Assembly: GCF_000412635.1 (NCBI RefSeq)
Contig: NZ_ASTG01000010.1
Coordinates: 62,001-126,000 of the forward strand
Length of the DNA stretch: 64,000 nt
Source: Sphingobium bisphenolivorans
GTDB taxonomy: Bacteria > Pseudomonadota > Alphaproteobacteria > Sphingomonadales > Sphingomonadaceae
Direction of reading: 5' to 3'
Shown piece after piece: positions 35,173 to 43,972 of this stretch. A program made the position numbers and the translations under genes. Under the pieces are notes generated by a model that searched no databases, was not told the DNA's origin, and worked only from the letters and a program-made list of their open reading frames with translations. Within the stretch, counting starts at the first letter, position 1. Each line of letters opens with the position of its first letter.

Positions 35173-37350
35173 ATGAACAGCATCAAGTTCGACGTCGACG
35201 CCGACGGTATCGCCACCCTGACCATCGACGTGCCGGATCAGTCGATGAACGTCATCGGCCCGGATTTTCTGGCCGATCTGGACGCGGCGGTCACGCGCAT
35301 TGCGTCGGAAGAGGCGATCAAGGGGGCGGTGATCGCTTCGGGCAAGGACAGCGCGTTCATGGCTGGCATGGACCTGAAATTTTTCGGCTCGATGCTGGCG
35401 AGCGAGAGCGGCAGGCGCCCTGCTCTTGCCGAGATATTCGACAAGGTCTTCGTGCTGAACCAGCTGTTCCGACGTATCGAAACCTGCGGCAAGCCGGTGG
35501 CCTGCGCCATCGAGGGCACCTGCGTCGGCGGCGGCTTCGAGCTGGCGCTGGCCTGCCATCGGCGCGTGGTTGGGGACAGTCCGAAGACGCAGCTGGGCCT
35601 GCCGGAGATATTGATAGGCCTGTTCCCCGGCGGCGGCGGATCGCAGCGGCTGCCGCGCATCATGGGGGTGCAGGCGGCGCTGATGTATATGTTGCAGGGC
35701 AAGCTGTTCCGCCCGGCCGAAGCGGCGATGCTGAAGGTGGTGGACGAGGTGGTGCCGCAGGGCACGGCGGTCGCAAAGGCGAAGGAATGGGTGAAGGCCA
35801 ATCCGTCGGCCTTCGTGCAGCCGTGGGACGTCAAGGGCTTCAAATTTCCCGGCGGCGCGGGCGGGTTCAATCCGGCGTTCGTGCAGACCATGGCGGGCGC
35901 TCTGCCGATGACGCTGAAGCAGGCCCAGCAAAACATGAACGCGCCGATCGCCCTGCTGTCGGCAGTCTATGAGGGCACGTCCCTGCCCTTCGATCGCGCG
36001 ATCAGGGTGGAGAGCAAATATTTCGCGAAGGTCGCGGCGGATCCGCAGGCGGCGAACATGATCCGCAGCCTGTTCGTCAACAAGCAGGCGGCGGAGCGCG
36101 GTGCGCGGCGGCCCAAGGGCCAGCCCAAGGCCCCTACCCGCAAGCTCGCCATGCTGGGCGCGGGCATGATGGGCGCGGGTATCGCCACCGTCGCCGCGCA
36201 GGCGGGCATGGAGGTGGTGCTGTTCGACCGCGATCAGGCCTATGCCGATAAGGGCAAGGCCCATGTCGAGGAGCAGCTGAAGAAGCGCATCGGCAGGGGC
36301 ATGACGCCCGAGAAGGTGGCGGAGGTGCTGGCACGGGTGACGCCGACCACCGACTATGGCGCGCTCGCCGGAGCCGACTTCGTGATCGAGGCGGTGTTCG
36401 AGGATGTCGGGATCAAGGCCGAGGTGACGAAGAAGGTCGAGGAGGTGCTGGGCGCGGATGTGATCTTCGGCTCCAACACCTCCACCCTGCCGATCACGAA
36501 GCTGGCGGGAGCGTGGTCCAGGCCGGACAATTTCATCGGCATCCACTTCTTCTCCCCGGTGGAGAAGATGCCGCTGGTGGAGATCATCCTGGGCAAGCAG
36601 ACCGGCCCCGCCGCCATCGCCAAGGCAATCGATTTCGTCTCGCAGATCAGGAAGACGCCGATCGTCGTCAATGACTCGCGTGGCTTCTACACCTCGCGCT
36701 GCTTCAGCACCTATGTGCAGGAGGGGATCGAGATGGTGGCCGAGGGGGTCAATCCGGCGCTGATCGAGAATGCCGGGCGGCAGCTGGGCATGCCCGTCGG
36801 ACCGCTGGCGGTCGGCGACGAGGTGTCGATCGAACTGGGATACAAGATATTGGTGGCGGCCAGAAAGGAACTGGGCGACGCCTATGTCGCGCAGGCGTCC
36901 GACGCGGTGATCGAGCGGATGGTCGAACTGGGCCGGCTGGGACGCAAGAATGGCAAGGGCTGGTACGACTATCCCGAGGGCGGGAAGAAGCATCTGTGGC
37001 CGGGGCTGCAGGAGATGTTCCCCCATGCCGCCGTGCAACCGGATGTGGAGGCGGTGAAGGAGCGGCTGCTCTACCGCCAGTTGGTGGAATGCGCGCGCTG
37101 CTTCGAGGAGGGCGTGCTGGAAACGCCGGAGGATGGCGATATTGGCGCGATCTTCGGCTGGGGCTTCGCGCCCTGGACCGGTGGGCCGTTCAGCCACATG
37201 GACACGGTCGGGATCGGCCATGTCGTCGCCGTGCTGGAGCGGCTGGCGGAGCGGCATGGCGATCGCTTCGCGCCCACGGTGCAGCTGCAGGACATGGCCG
37301 CGAGCGGCGCGACTTTCTATCACCCCGCTTCGTCTCGCGCTGCGGCGTGA
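35173..37350 (+). CDS. fadJ: 3-hydroxyacyl-CoA dehydrogenase / enoyl-CoA hydratase, FadJ type
   Basis: A 725-residue two-domain beta-oxidation enzyme. Residues 1-190 are the hydratase/isomerase: GMDLKFFGSM, VGGGFELALACHRRV and LPEILIGLFPGGGGSQRLPR carry the catalytic acids. From about 317 the NAD-binding dehydrogenase begins, KLAMLGAGMMGAGIATVAAQ, with NFIGIHFFSPVEKMPLVEII holding the catalytic His. C-terminal helical domains complete it. The ATG at 35173 is preferred to an in-frame start at 35155. Works with the thiolase upstream. Confidence 0.95.
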   Translation: MNSIKFDVDADGIATLTIDVPDQSMNVIGPDFLADLDAAVTRIASEEAIKGAVIASGKDSAFMAGMDLKFFGSMLASESGRRPALAEIFDKVFVLNQLFRRIETCGKPVACAIEGTCVGGGFELALACHRRVVGDSPKTQLGLPEILIGLFPGGGGSQRLPRIMGVQAALMYMLQGKLFRPAEAAMLKVVDEVVPQGTAVAKAKEWVKANPSAFVQPWDVKGFKFPGGAGGFNPAFVQTMAGALPMTLKQAQQNMNAPIALLSAVYEGTSLPFDRAIRVESKYFAKVAADPQAANMIRSLFVNKQAAERGARRPKGQPKAPTRKLAMLGAGMMGAGIATVAAQAGMEVVLFDRDQAYADKGKAHVEEQLKKRIGRGMTPEKVAEVLARVTPTTDYGALAGADFVIEAVFEDVGIKAEVTKKVEEVLGADVIFGSNTSTLPITKLAGAWSRPDNFIGIHFFSPVEKMPLVEIILGKQTGPAAIAKAIDFVSQIRKTPIVVNDSRGFYTSRCFSTYVQEGIEMVAEGVNPALIENAGRQLGMPVGPLAVGDEVSIELGYKILVAARKELGDAYVAQASDAVIERMVELGRLGRKNGKGWYDYPEGGKKHLWPGLQEMFPHAAVQPDVEAVKERLLYRQLVECARCFEEGVLETPEDGDIGAIFGWGFAPWTGGPFSHMDTVGIGHVVAVLERLAERHGDRFAPTVQLQDMAASGATFYHPASSRAAA

Positions 37351-37398
37351 ATGGGGTGTCCTTCGGACGATCAGTGGGTTAGGCCTTAGCCAAACAAC

Positions 37399-37464
37399 GT
37401 GCTCCTGGGAAAGCAGGAGTCCAGTTCCACCGTTCGGACTGGGCTCCCGCTTTCGCAGAAGCAC
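37399..37464. repeat. Imperfect palindromic repeat between fadJ and galE
   Basis: Arms 37399-37425 and 37438-37464 (27 bases each) are inverted repeats with 23 matches around a 12-base spacer. The motif GTGCTYCTGSGAAAGCRGGA recalls another dispersed sphingomonad repeat family. It lies 48 bases after fadJ and 27 bases before galE and may act as a weak terminator or RNA-stabilising hairpin. Confidence 0.8.
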
Positions 37465-37490
37465 AATTCAGATAGGTAAGGCCATAATAT

Positions 37491-38495
37491 ATGAGCGAAA
37501 AGCCGACGGTTCTGGTGACGGGCGGGGCGGGCTATATCGGTAGCCATGCGGTGCTGGCGCTGCGTGACGCGGGCTATGGCGTGGTAGTGATCGACAATCT
37601 GGTGACCGGGTTTCGCTGGGCAGTACCGGACGGCGTAGCGTTCGTCGAAGGCGACATTGCCGATCAGCCACTGGTGCAGAAGGCCCTGCGGACGCATGAC
37701 GTCAAGGCGGTCATGCATTTCGCAGGGTCAGTGGTCGTGCCGGAATCGGTCGAGAATCCGCTGAAATATTATCACAACAACAGCGCCAAGACCCGCGACC
37801 TGATCGAAAGCGCGGTGACCGTCGGCGTGCCGCATTTCATCTTTTCCTCGACGGCGGCGACCTATGGCATTCCGGAGGAAAGCCCGGTCAGGGAGACGAC
37901 GCCACAGCGGCCGATCAATCCCTATGGCATGTCGAAGCTGATGACCGAATATATGCTGCGCGACGTGAGCGCGGCGCACCCGATGAATTTCTGCGCGCTG
38001 CGTTATTTCAACGTCGCAGGCGCCGATCCGCAGGGGCGGACGGGGCAATCAACGGCGGGCGCGACGCACCTCATCAAGGTGGCGGTCGAGGCGGCGCTGG
38101 GCAAGCGGTCGGCGGTGTCGGTGTTCGGGACGGACTTCGACACGCCCGATGGCACGGGCGTGCGCGACTATATCCATGTCACCGACCTGGCGGCGGCGCA
38201 TGTGCTGGCACTGGAGGCACTGATGGCGAAACCCGAGCAGAATTATCTGCTCAACTGCGGCTATGGGCGCGGCTTTTCGGTGCTGGAGGTGCTGGACGCG
38301 GTCGATCGGGTGACGAACATGAAGATCGAGCGGCGGCTGGAAGGGCGTCGCGCGGGCGACCCGGATTCGCTGATTTCCGATAACCGGGCGATCATGGGTG
38401 AGTTTCCGTGGGAGCCGCGCTATGCCGATCTGGATCAGATCGTGACGCACGCGCTCGCCTGGGAGCGCAAGCTGACCGAGATTCGCGGGGCATGA
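37491..38495 (+). CDS. galE: UDP-glucose 4-epimerase
   Basis: Interconverts UDP-glucose and UDP-galactose for surface polysaccharides. The 334-residue extended SDR has VLVTGGAGYIGSHAVLALRD (NAD), FSSTAATYGIPEESPV with the catalytic serine region, and NPYGMSKLMTEYMLRD with Tyr-x-x-x-Lys. Its stop overlaps the next gene in an ATGA arrangement, beginning a short run galE-YbaK-pgl. Confidence 0.95.
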   Translation: MSEKPTVLVTGGAGYIGSHAVLALRDAGYGVVVIDNLVTGFRWAVPDGVAFVEGDIADQPLVQKALRTHDVKAVMHFAGSVVVPESVENPLKYYHNNSAKTRDLIESAVTVGVPHFIFSSTAATYGIPEESPVRETTPQRPINPYGMSKLMTEYMLRDVSAAHPMNFCALRYFNVAGADPQGRTGQSTAGATHLIKVAVEAALGKRSAVSVFGTDFDTPDGTGVRDYIHVTDLAAAHVLALEALMAKPEQNYLLNCGYGRGFSVLEVLDAVDRVTNMKIERRLEGRRAGDPDSLISDNRAIMGEFPWEPRYADLDQIVTHALAWERKLTEIRGA

Positions 38496-38965
38496 GCGAA
38501 GAGTCCGTAAGGGCCTTCTTCTCTGCCCATGCTCCGGACGTCGCGGTCATCGATCAGGGGGTGAGTGTCGCCACCGTGGCCGAGGCGGCGGTGGCGCTGG
38601 GCGTCGTTCCGGCGCGGATCGCCAAGACGCTGTCGCTGCGGATCGCGGATGAGGTCGCTCTGGTCGTGGCGCGGGGCGACGCACGGATCAACAATGGCAA
38701 GGCGAAGGCTGCGCTGGGCGCGAAGCCGCGCATGCTGGGACTGGAGGAGGTGGAGGCCCTGACCGGGCATCCGGTCGGCGGGGTCTGCCCGTTCGGCCTC
38801 GCCTCTCCGCTGCCCGTCTACTGCGATATAAGCTTGCAGGCGTTCGAGACGGTGTTTCCGGCGGCGGGGTCGCGGACGACGTCGATGGAGCTGACCCCTG
38901 CCCGGCTGGCGGAGCTGACGGGTGCGCGGTGGATCGACATTTGCACGCTGCCTGACGAGGATTGA
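38492..38965 (+). CDS. YbaK/EbsC-type aminoacyl-tRNA deacylase
   Basis: A 157-residue trans-editing protein that hydrolyses misacylated tRNA such as Cys- or Ala-tRNA(Pro). Family marks are ARIAKTLSLRIADEVALVV with the conserved lysine, and HPVGGVCPFGLASPLPVYCD. The ATG at 38492 overlaps the galE stop by 4 bases. Which mischarged tRNA it edits cannot be inferred. Confidence 0.9.
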   Translation: MSEESVRAFFSAHAPDVAVIDQGVSVATVAEAAVALGVVPARIAKTLSLRIADEVALVVARGDARINNGKAKAALGAKPRMLGLEEVEALTGHPVGGVCPFGLASPLPVYCDISLQAFETVFPAAGSRTTSMELTPARLAELTGARWIDICTLPDED

Positions 38966-38970
38966 GCGAC

Positions 38971-39660
38971 ATGCCTACGGAACATCTTTTCATTGATGGC
39001 GAACTGGCGGCGGCGGACATGGCGCGGCGAATCGCGGCGCTGCTGGGCGAGGCAATAGCGGCGCGCGGCGTGGCGACGATTGCGCTGTCGGGCGGGCGGT
39101 CGCCGCGGCCGATGCTGCAGACGCTGTCGCGGGCGGCGCTCGATTGGGCCAAGGTGATCGTGACACTGGTCGATGAGCGCTGGGTTGCGCCCGACGATGC
39201 GGACAGCAATGAGCGGCTGGTGCGGGAGACGTTGCTTCAGGGGGCGGCGGCGGGCGCTCGATTCGTGCCGATGAAGAATGATGCGGCGGATGCCTATGGG
39301 GGGCAAGCGGCGTGCGAGGCGGCCTATGCGGCGCTGCCCTGGCCGCTCGACATCATGTTGCTGGGCATGGGCGAGGATGGGCATACGGCTTCACTGTTTC
39401 CCGGCGCGGCGGAATTGCCGAAGGGACTATCGACGCAGGCGTTGACACTGGCGGTGACGCCGCCCGCCGCGCCGCATCAGCGCCTGTCGCTGAGCGCTGC
39501 GGCGATCTTGAAGAGCCGGCATATTTTTCTTCAGATCGGGGGCGCCGCGAAGAAAGCCGTCTATGATCGCGCGCTGGCGGGCGAGGCGATGGAGGAACTG
39601 CCGATCCGGCTGGCGCTGTGCCAGCACAAGGTGTCGGTGGAGGTCTGGATCTCCGAGTGA
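38971..39660 (+). CDS. pgl: 6-phosphogluconolactonase
   Basis: Hydrolyses 6-phosphogluconolactone in the oxidative pentose-phosphate/Entner-Doudoroff route. The 229-residue DevB-type product has TIALSGGRSPRPMLQTLS, VIVTLVDERWVAPDDADSNE and MLLGMGEDGHTASLFPGAAE. The ATG at 38971 is preferred to a TTG at 38962. It ends three bases from a convergent small gene. Confidence 0.95.
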   Translation: MPTEHLFIDGELAAADMARRIAALLGEAIAARGVATIALSGGRSPRPMLQTLSRAALDWAKVIVTLVDERWVAPDDADSNERLVRETLLQGAAAGARFVPMKNDAADAYGGQAACEAAYAALPWPLDIMLLGMGEDGHTASLFPGAAELPKGLSTQALTLAVTPPAAPHQRLSLSAAAILKSRHIFLQIGGAAKKAVYDRALAGEAMEELPIRLALCQHKVSVEVWISE

Positions 39661-39663
39661 CCC

Positions 39664-39927
39664 TCAGTCTCTCGGCTTGTGCTTCGAGATCAGATAGCGC
39701 CAGACGCCGACCAGGTTGATGAACAGCAGCGCGATATTCTGATAGCCGATGCCTTCGCTGTCCTCCTGAAAGAAGCCCCATCCGATCAGGGCGATCGAGG
39801 AGGTGACGAACAGCACGAAGGCCCAGCCGGTGATGCGGCGGCCAAGGTTGAGGGAGACTATCAGGGCGGCGAGCGTGGCTGCTCCGGCGCCATAATATTG
39901 GAGGGCGTCGAGGATGGTTTCATTCAT
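39664..39927 (-). CDS. Small three-helix membrane protein
   Basis: An 87-residue product, MNETILDALQYYGAGAATLA, with three hydrophobic segments separated by short polar turns (LNLGRRITG; FFQEDSEGIGYQN) and ending RYLISKHKPRD. It resembles small conserved membrane proteins of alphaproteobacteria without known role. The GTG one codon upstream is less likely than this ATG. It is divergent from the aminotransferase. Confidence 0.75.
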   Translation of the reverse strand: MNETILDALQYYGAGAATLAALIVSLNLGRRITGWAFVLFVTSSIALIGWGFFQEDSEGIGYQNIALLFINLVGVWRYLISKHKPRD

Positions 39928-39983
39928 CACGGCGCTAACGCGGCAATTGTGACAAGGTTGCGGCGCGCGTAAGAAGCGGCATC

Positions 39984-41126
39984 ATGATTGCGCAGATCGA
40001 CCCTTTTCACGCCATTGCCATCAGCCGCGAAGCCCATGCCCTGGAGGCGGAGGGGCGCTCCATCCTGCACATGGAATTCGGGCAGCCCTCGACCGGAGCG
40101 CCCGCCGCCGCCATCGCCGCGGCGCATCAGGTGCTGGACAGCGATCCGATGGGCTATTGGGAGAGCGCGGCGCTCAAGGCGCGGATCGCAGGGCATTATC
40201 GCGAGCGCTATGGCGTGGCGGTGGACGCGGAGCAGGTGCTGCTGACCTGCGGGGCGTCGCCTGGGCTGGTGCTGGGGCTGGGCTGCCTGTTCGCGCCCGG
40301 CGCGCGGGTGGCGACGGCGCGGCCGGGCTATGTCGCCTACCGCAACGTGCTGAAGGCGCTGTATCTGGAGGTGGAGGAAGTCGCCTGCGGGCCGGAGGAG
40401 CGCTACCAGATCAGCGCGGCGGCGCTGGAGGCGCTGGAGCCGGCGCCCGACGGGGTGATCATCGCCAGTCCGGCCAACCCGACCGGCACGATCATCCCTC
40501 CGGCAGAACTGGCGCGGATCGCAGCGGTCTGCGGGGCGCGGGGCATCAGGATCGTGTCGGACGAGATTTATCACGGGCTGTCGTTCGGCGCGCCGGCGCG
40601 ATCGATGCTGGAGTTCGCGCCCGATGCGGTGGTGGTGAACAGCTTTTCCAAATATTTCTCGATGGCGGGGTGGCGGCTCGGCTGGGTGGTCGTGCCACAG
40701 GACCTGATCGACGCGGCGCGGGCGCGGATGGGCAATCTGTTCCTGACGCCCCCTTCCCTCGCGCAGCATGCGGGCCTCAAGGCGTTCGACTGCGTTGAGG
40801 AGCTGGAGGGGCATGTCGCGACCTATCGGCGGAACCGCGAGCTGCTGCTGGCGGCGCTGCCTGCGCTGGGGCTGAAGGAGATCGCGCCGCCCGATGGGGC
40901 CTTCTACATCTATGCCGATGTGGGGCATCTGACGGACGACAGCCTTGCCTTCTGCCAGAAGCTGCTGCGCGAGACGGGCGTGGCGACGGCGCCGGGGATC
41001 GACTTCGATCCCGTCGAGGGGCGGCGGCATATCCGCTTCAGCTTTGCCGTCTCGACCGACCGGGTGGAGGATGCGATCGCGCGGATGATCCCCTGGTTCG
41101 CGGCGCAGGCGCGACGCACAGATTGA
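39984..41126 (+). CDS. PLP-dependent aminotransferase, class I/II
   Basis: A 380-residue fold-type I aminotransferase, close to aspartate-type enzymes. The cofactor lysine lies in VVNSFSKYFSMAGWRLGWVV; ASPANPTGTIIPPAEL and IVSDEIYHGLSF hold the conserved Asn, Asp and Tyr, and RRHIRFSFA the substrate arginine. The amino donor is not defined. A terminator lies 103 bases after the stop. Confidence 0.92.
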   Translation: MIAQIDPFHAIAISREAHALEAEGRSILHMEFGQPSTGAPAAAIAAAHQVLDSDPMGYWESAALKARIAGHYRERYGVAVDAEQVLLTCGASPGLVLGLGCLFAPGARVATARPGYVAYRNVLKALYLEVEEVACGPEERYQISAAALEALEPAPDGVIIASPANPTGTIIPPAELARIAAVCGARGIRIVSDEIYHGLSFGAPARSMLEFAPDAVVVNSFSKYFSMAGWRLGWVVVPQDLIDAARARMGNLFLTPPSLAQHAGLKAFDCVEELEGHVATYRRNRELLLAALPALGLKEIAPPDGAFYIYADVGHLTDDSLAFCQKLLRETGVATAPGIDFDPVEGRRHIRFSFAVSTDRVEDAIARMIPWFAAQARRTD

Positions 41127-41163
41127 TCCATTATGGATGAAAGTCCCTCGCCTCGCTCTGGAC

Positions 41164-41195
41164 GCCGCGCGCCATTGCTCTAATCGCAGCGCGGC
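41164..41195 (+). other. Hairpin in the 3' region of the aminotransferase
   Basis: GCCGCGC (41164-41170) pairs with GCGCGGC (41189-41195) around 18 bases, between the aminotransferase stop and the terminator at 41229. With the terminator it gives a structured tail of about 130 bases that could be a 3'-UTR-derived small RNA. No homologous RNA family is recognised. Confidence 0.3.
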
Positions 41196-41228
41196 GACCC
41201 GAAGCTTTCACGATGTGAGAAGCTGCTC

Positions 41229-41259
41229 GGCCCGGTAGCTGATGCTGCCGGGCCTTTTT
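41229..41259 (+). terminator. Intrinsic terminator
   Basis: GGCCCGGTAGC (41229-41239) pairs with GCTGCCGGGCC (41244-41254) with one G-U pair and loop TGAT, followed by TTTTT. It serves the plus strand (aminotransferase); on the minus strand no T-run follows the stem. Confidence 0.92.
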
Positions 41260-41261
41260 CC

Positions 41262-41528
41262 TTAGCGCGGGACGAAATGCTTCCAGCTGTCGAGCGTCAG
41301 CCAGCCCTGCACGTAATTGGCATAGTATAGGCCGAACAGCAGCGCCGACAGGATCGTCGCGCGCAACGCCACCACGCCCGGCCGGAAGTTGCTGGGCGCG
41401 CTGTCGGCCTGCCCCTTGAGCAGCACTTCCCCGGTTTCGTCGGGCGTGCGGATACCGAAGGGCATGACCAGGAACGCGCTGATCACCCAGAACAGCACAT
41501 AGATGGCGAAGATGGCGTACCAGTTCAT
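41262..41528 (-). CDS. DUF1467 family membrane protein
   Basis: An 88-residue two-helix membrane protein with the family centre PFGIRTPDETGEVLLKGQAD between MNWYAIFAIYVLFWVISAFL and ATILSALLFGLYYANYV. Members are alphaproteobacterial and lack a known role; they often sit near rnj. It begins 10 bases after rnj and closes the long nuo-birA-coaX-rnj run. Confidence 0.9.
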   Translation of the reverse strand: MNWYAIFAIYVLFWVISAFLVMPFGIRTPDETGEVLLKGQADSAPSNFRPGVVALRATILSALLFGLYYANYVQGWLTLDSWKHFVPR

Positions 41529-41538
41529 GGCAAGCGCT

Positions 41539-43176
41539 TTAAGCGCGAATGAGCAGCACGTCCACCACCGGCTTCTTTCCGGTCCAGCGGGTGGCGGTGC
41601 GGCGAACGGCAAGGCGCACACGCTCGCGCAGCGCTTCCTCCTCCTGCGACCCCTTGGCGATGACCCCGGCGGCTTCCTCAGCCGCTTCCTCGAGGAAAGC
41701 GGCCTTGTCTTCCTCGACGGGCACGCCCTGGGTGCGCAGCGCCGGACGGCCGATCAGGCGGCCCTTTCCGTCCAGTGCGACGGCGACGCTGATCTGCCCG
41801 TGCAGCGCCACCTTCCGCCGCTCGTTCATGGTCGCGCCGTCGGCCGGCAGGATGACGTCGCCGTCAAGCACCAGCCGCCCGGTGGACTGGCTGCCGATAA
41901 TCTCTGGCCCATTGGGCGCGAGGCGCAGCAGGTCGCCGTTGGACTGGACGACCGCATGCGGGATGCCGGTGGAAAGGCCGAGCCGCGCCTGCTCAGCCAT
42001 GTGGCGGCGCTCCCCGTGCACGGGCAGCAGGATTTGCGGGCGGACCCAGCGATACATCGCCTCCAGCTCCGGTCGGCCGGGGTGACCGGAAACGTGGACC
42101 TCCGCCTGACGATCCGTCACCATCAGCACGCCCTTGGCCGCGAGCGCATTCTGGATGCGGCCGATGGCGATCTCGTTGCCGGGGATCTGCTTGGAGGAGA
42201 AGACGACGAGGTCGCCTTCGGTCAGCTTGATCGGGTGGCTGTCGAAAGCGATGCGGGAGAGCGCGGCACGCGCCTCCCCCTGCCCGCCGGTCGCGATGAT
42301 CATCACCTCATTATGCGGAAGCGCCATCGCGTCTTCCCAGTCCACGGTGGGCGGAAAGTCCTTCAGATAGCCTGCCGTCCTGGCTGTCGAAATAATGCGG
42401 TCGAGCGAGCGGCCGGCGACGCAGAGCTTGCGCCCGACCGCGTTGGCGACTTCGCCCAGCGTCTGAAGCCGCGCCGCGTTCGACGCGAAGGTGGTCACCA
42501 GCACCCGCCCCTTGGCGCCGGCGATGGTCGACATCAGCCCTTCGCGCACGTCGCCTTCGGAACCGCTGGCTTCGGGGTTGAAGACATTGGTGCTGTCGCA
42601 CACCAGCGCCAGCACGCCCTCGTCGCCGATGGCGGTCAGTTCCTCCGGGGTGGAGGGCTGGCCGAGCACCGGCGTCTCGTCCAGCTTCCAGTCGCCGGTA
42701 TGGAAAATCTTGCCATAGGGCGTGTCGATGAGGACGGCATTGCCCTCCGGGATCGAGTGCGCCAGCGGCACATAGCGGAAGCCAAAGGGGCCGAGCGCGA
42801 AGCTGCCCTCATTGTCGATAACGTTGAGCTCGACCTCCCGCGTGAGGCCCTCCTCCTCCAGCTTCAGGCGAATGAGGCCGGCGGTGAAAGGGGTCGCATA
42901 GAGCGGCACGCCAAGATCGGCGGCGAGATAGGGAATGGCCCCGATATGATCCTCATGCCCGTGGGTCAGCACGATGCCGAGCAGGTCATCGCGCCGCTCC
43001 TCGATAAAGGCGAGGTCAGGCAGGATCAGTTCGACGCCGGGATAGGCGGGATCGGCGAAGGTGAGGCCGAGATCGACCATCACCCATTTGCCCTGGCAGC
43101 CGTAGAGATTGACATTCATGCCGATTTCACCCGACCCGCCAAGGGCCAGGAAAATCAGCTCATCACCGGGTGTCAT
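41539..43176 (-). CDS. rnj: Ribonuclease J
   Basis: A 545-residue metallo-beta-lactamase/beta-CASP nuclease for rRNA and mRNA processing. [20 protein letters not shown] starts it; the metal motif LTHGHEDHIGAIPYLA and GDWKLDETP (third motif) are intact, as are beta-CASP parts IIATGGQGEARAALSR and HVSGHPGRPELEAMYRW. Its ATG shares one base with the coaX stop (TGATG), so translation is coupled. Confidence 0.96.
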   Translation of the reverse strand: MTPGDELIFLALGGSGEIGMNVNLYGCQGKWVMVDLGLTFADPAYPGVELILPDLAFIEERRDDLLGIVLTHGHEDHIGAIPYLAADLGVPLYATPFTAGLIRLKLEEEGLTREVELNVIDNEGSFALGPFGFRYVPLAHSIPEGNAVLIDTPYGKIFHTGDWKLDETPVLGQPSTPEELTAIGDEGVLALVCDSTNVFNPEASGSEGDVREGLMSTIAGAKGRVLVTTFASNAARLQTLGEVANAVGRKLCVAGRSLDRIISTARTAGYLKDFPPTVDWEDAMALPHNEVMIIATGGQGEARAALSRIAFDSHPIKLTEGDLVVFSSKQIPGNEIAIGRIQNALAAKGVLMVTDRQAEVHVSGHPGRPELEAMYRWVRPQILLPVHGERRHMAEQARLGLSTGIPHAVVQSNGDLLRLAPNGPEIIGSQSTGRLVLDGDVILPADGATMNERRKVALHGQISVAVALDGKGRLIGRPALRTQGVPVEEDKAAFLEEAAEEAAGVIAKGSQEEEALRERVRLAVRRTATRWTGKKPVVDVLLIRA

Positions 43177-43955
43177 TATGCTTTTGAACTCCGTTCGTGC
43201 AGCAGCGCCAGGCCCAGGATGGTAAGGTCGGGCGCAATCGCATCGAAAATATCACTGTTGTCGTCAAAGAGGACCGCAAGGCCCCCCGTCGAAATCACCT
43301 TGGCGGGACGGCCGATCTCCGCTCGCATGCGGGCTACCAGCCCCTCCATCATCGCCACATAGCCCCAGAAGACGCCGATATGCATCTGCGCTTCGGTGGT
43401 GCGGCCGATCACCGAACGGTTTTCCGGCGGAGCGATCGCGATCTTGGGCAGCTTGGCGGCGGCGGCGACCAGCGCGTCGAGCGACAGGTTGATGCCCGGC
43501 GCGATGATCCCGCCCTTGTACGCGCCATGATAGTCGATCACGTCGAAGGTGGTCGCCGTGCCGAAATCGATGACGATCAGGTCGCTTTGATACAGATGGT
43601 GGGCGGCGATCGCGTTTACAACCCGGTCCGCGCCGACCGAGGCAGGCTCCGCCACGTCCAGTTCGATGCCCCAATAGACCGGCGCATGCCCGGCGATGAG
43701 CGCGGTCGTCCTGAAATATTTCTCGGCGAGCACCTGAAGATTATGCAGCGCGCGGGGAACAACGGTGGCGATGATGACCGCGTCAACATCCTTGAGTGTA
43801 TAGCCCTCCAGCATCAGCAGCTGGTTGAGCCAGACGGCATATTCATCCGCCGTGCGCCGGGGATCGGTCGCGATCCGCCAGCGGGCGCGGATATCCTGCC
43901 CCTCCAGAAGCGCAAAAACCACATTGGTATTGCCCGCGTCGATCGCGAGAAGCAT
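43176..43955 (-). CDS. coaX: Type III pantothenate kinase
   Basis: Phosphorylates pantothenate, the first committed step to coenzyme A. The 259-residue ASKHA-fold enzyme has [18 protein letters not shown] (phosphate loop), [17 protein letters not shown] with the catalytic Asp region, [14 protein letters not shown] and [16 protein letters not shown]. It lies between birA (17 bases) and rnj. Confidence 0.96.
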   Translation of the reverse strand: MLLAIDAGNTNVVFALLEGQDIRARWRIATDPRRTADEYAVWLNQLLMLEGYTLKDVDAVIIATVVPRALHNLQVLAEKYFRTTALIAGHAPVYWGIELDVAEPASVGADRVVNAIAAHHLYQSDLIVIDFGTATTFDVIDYHGAYKGGIIAPGINLSLDALVAAAAKLPKIAIAPPENRSVIGRTTEAQMHIGVFWGYVAMMEGLVARMRAEIGRPAKVISTGGLAVLFDDNSDIFDAIAPDLTILGLALLHERSSKA

Positions 43956-43972
43956 GGCCGGTCCCCCGGATT

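Noticed and set aside
35029..37464. Minus-strand open frame of 811 codons opposite fadJ
   Set aside because: Antisense to an intact FadJ with full motifs; no domain or ribosome-binding site.
41503..43362. Plus-strand open frame of 619 codons opposite rnj
   Set aside because: Shadow of RNase J and coaX; composition is that of a mirrored frame.
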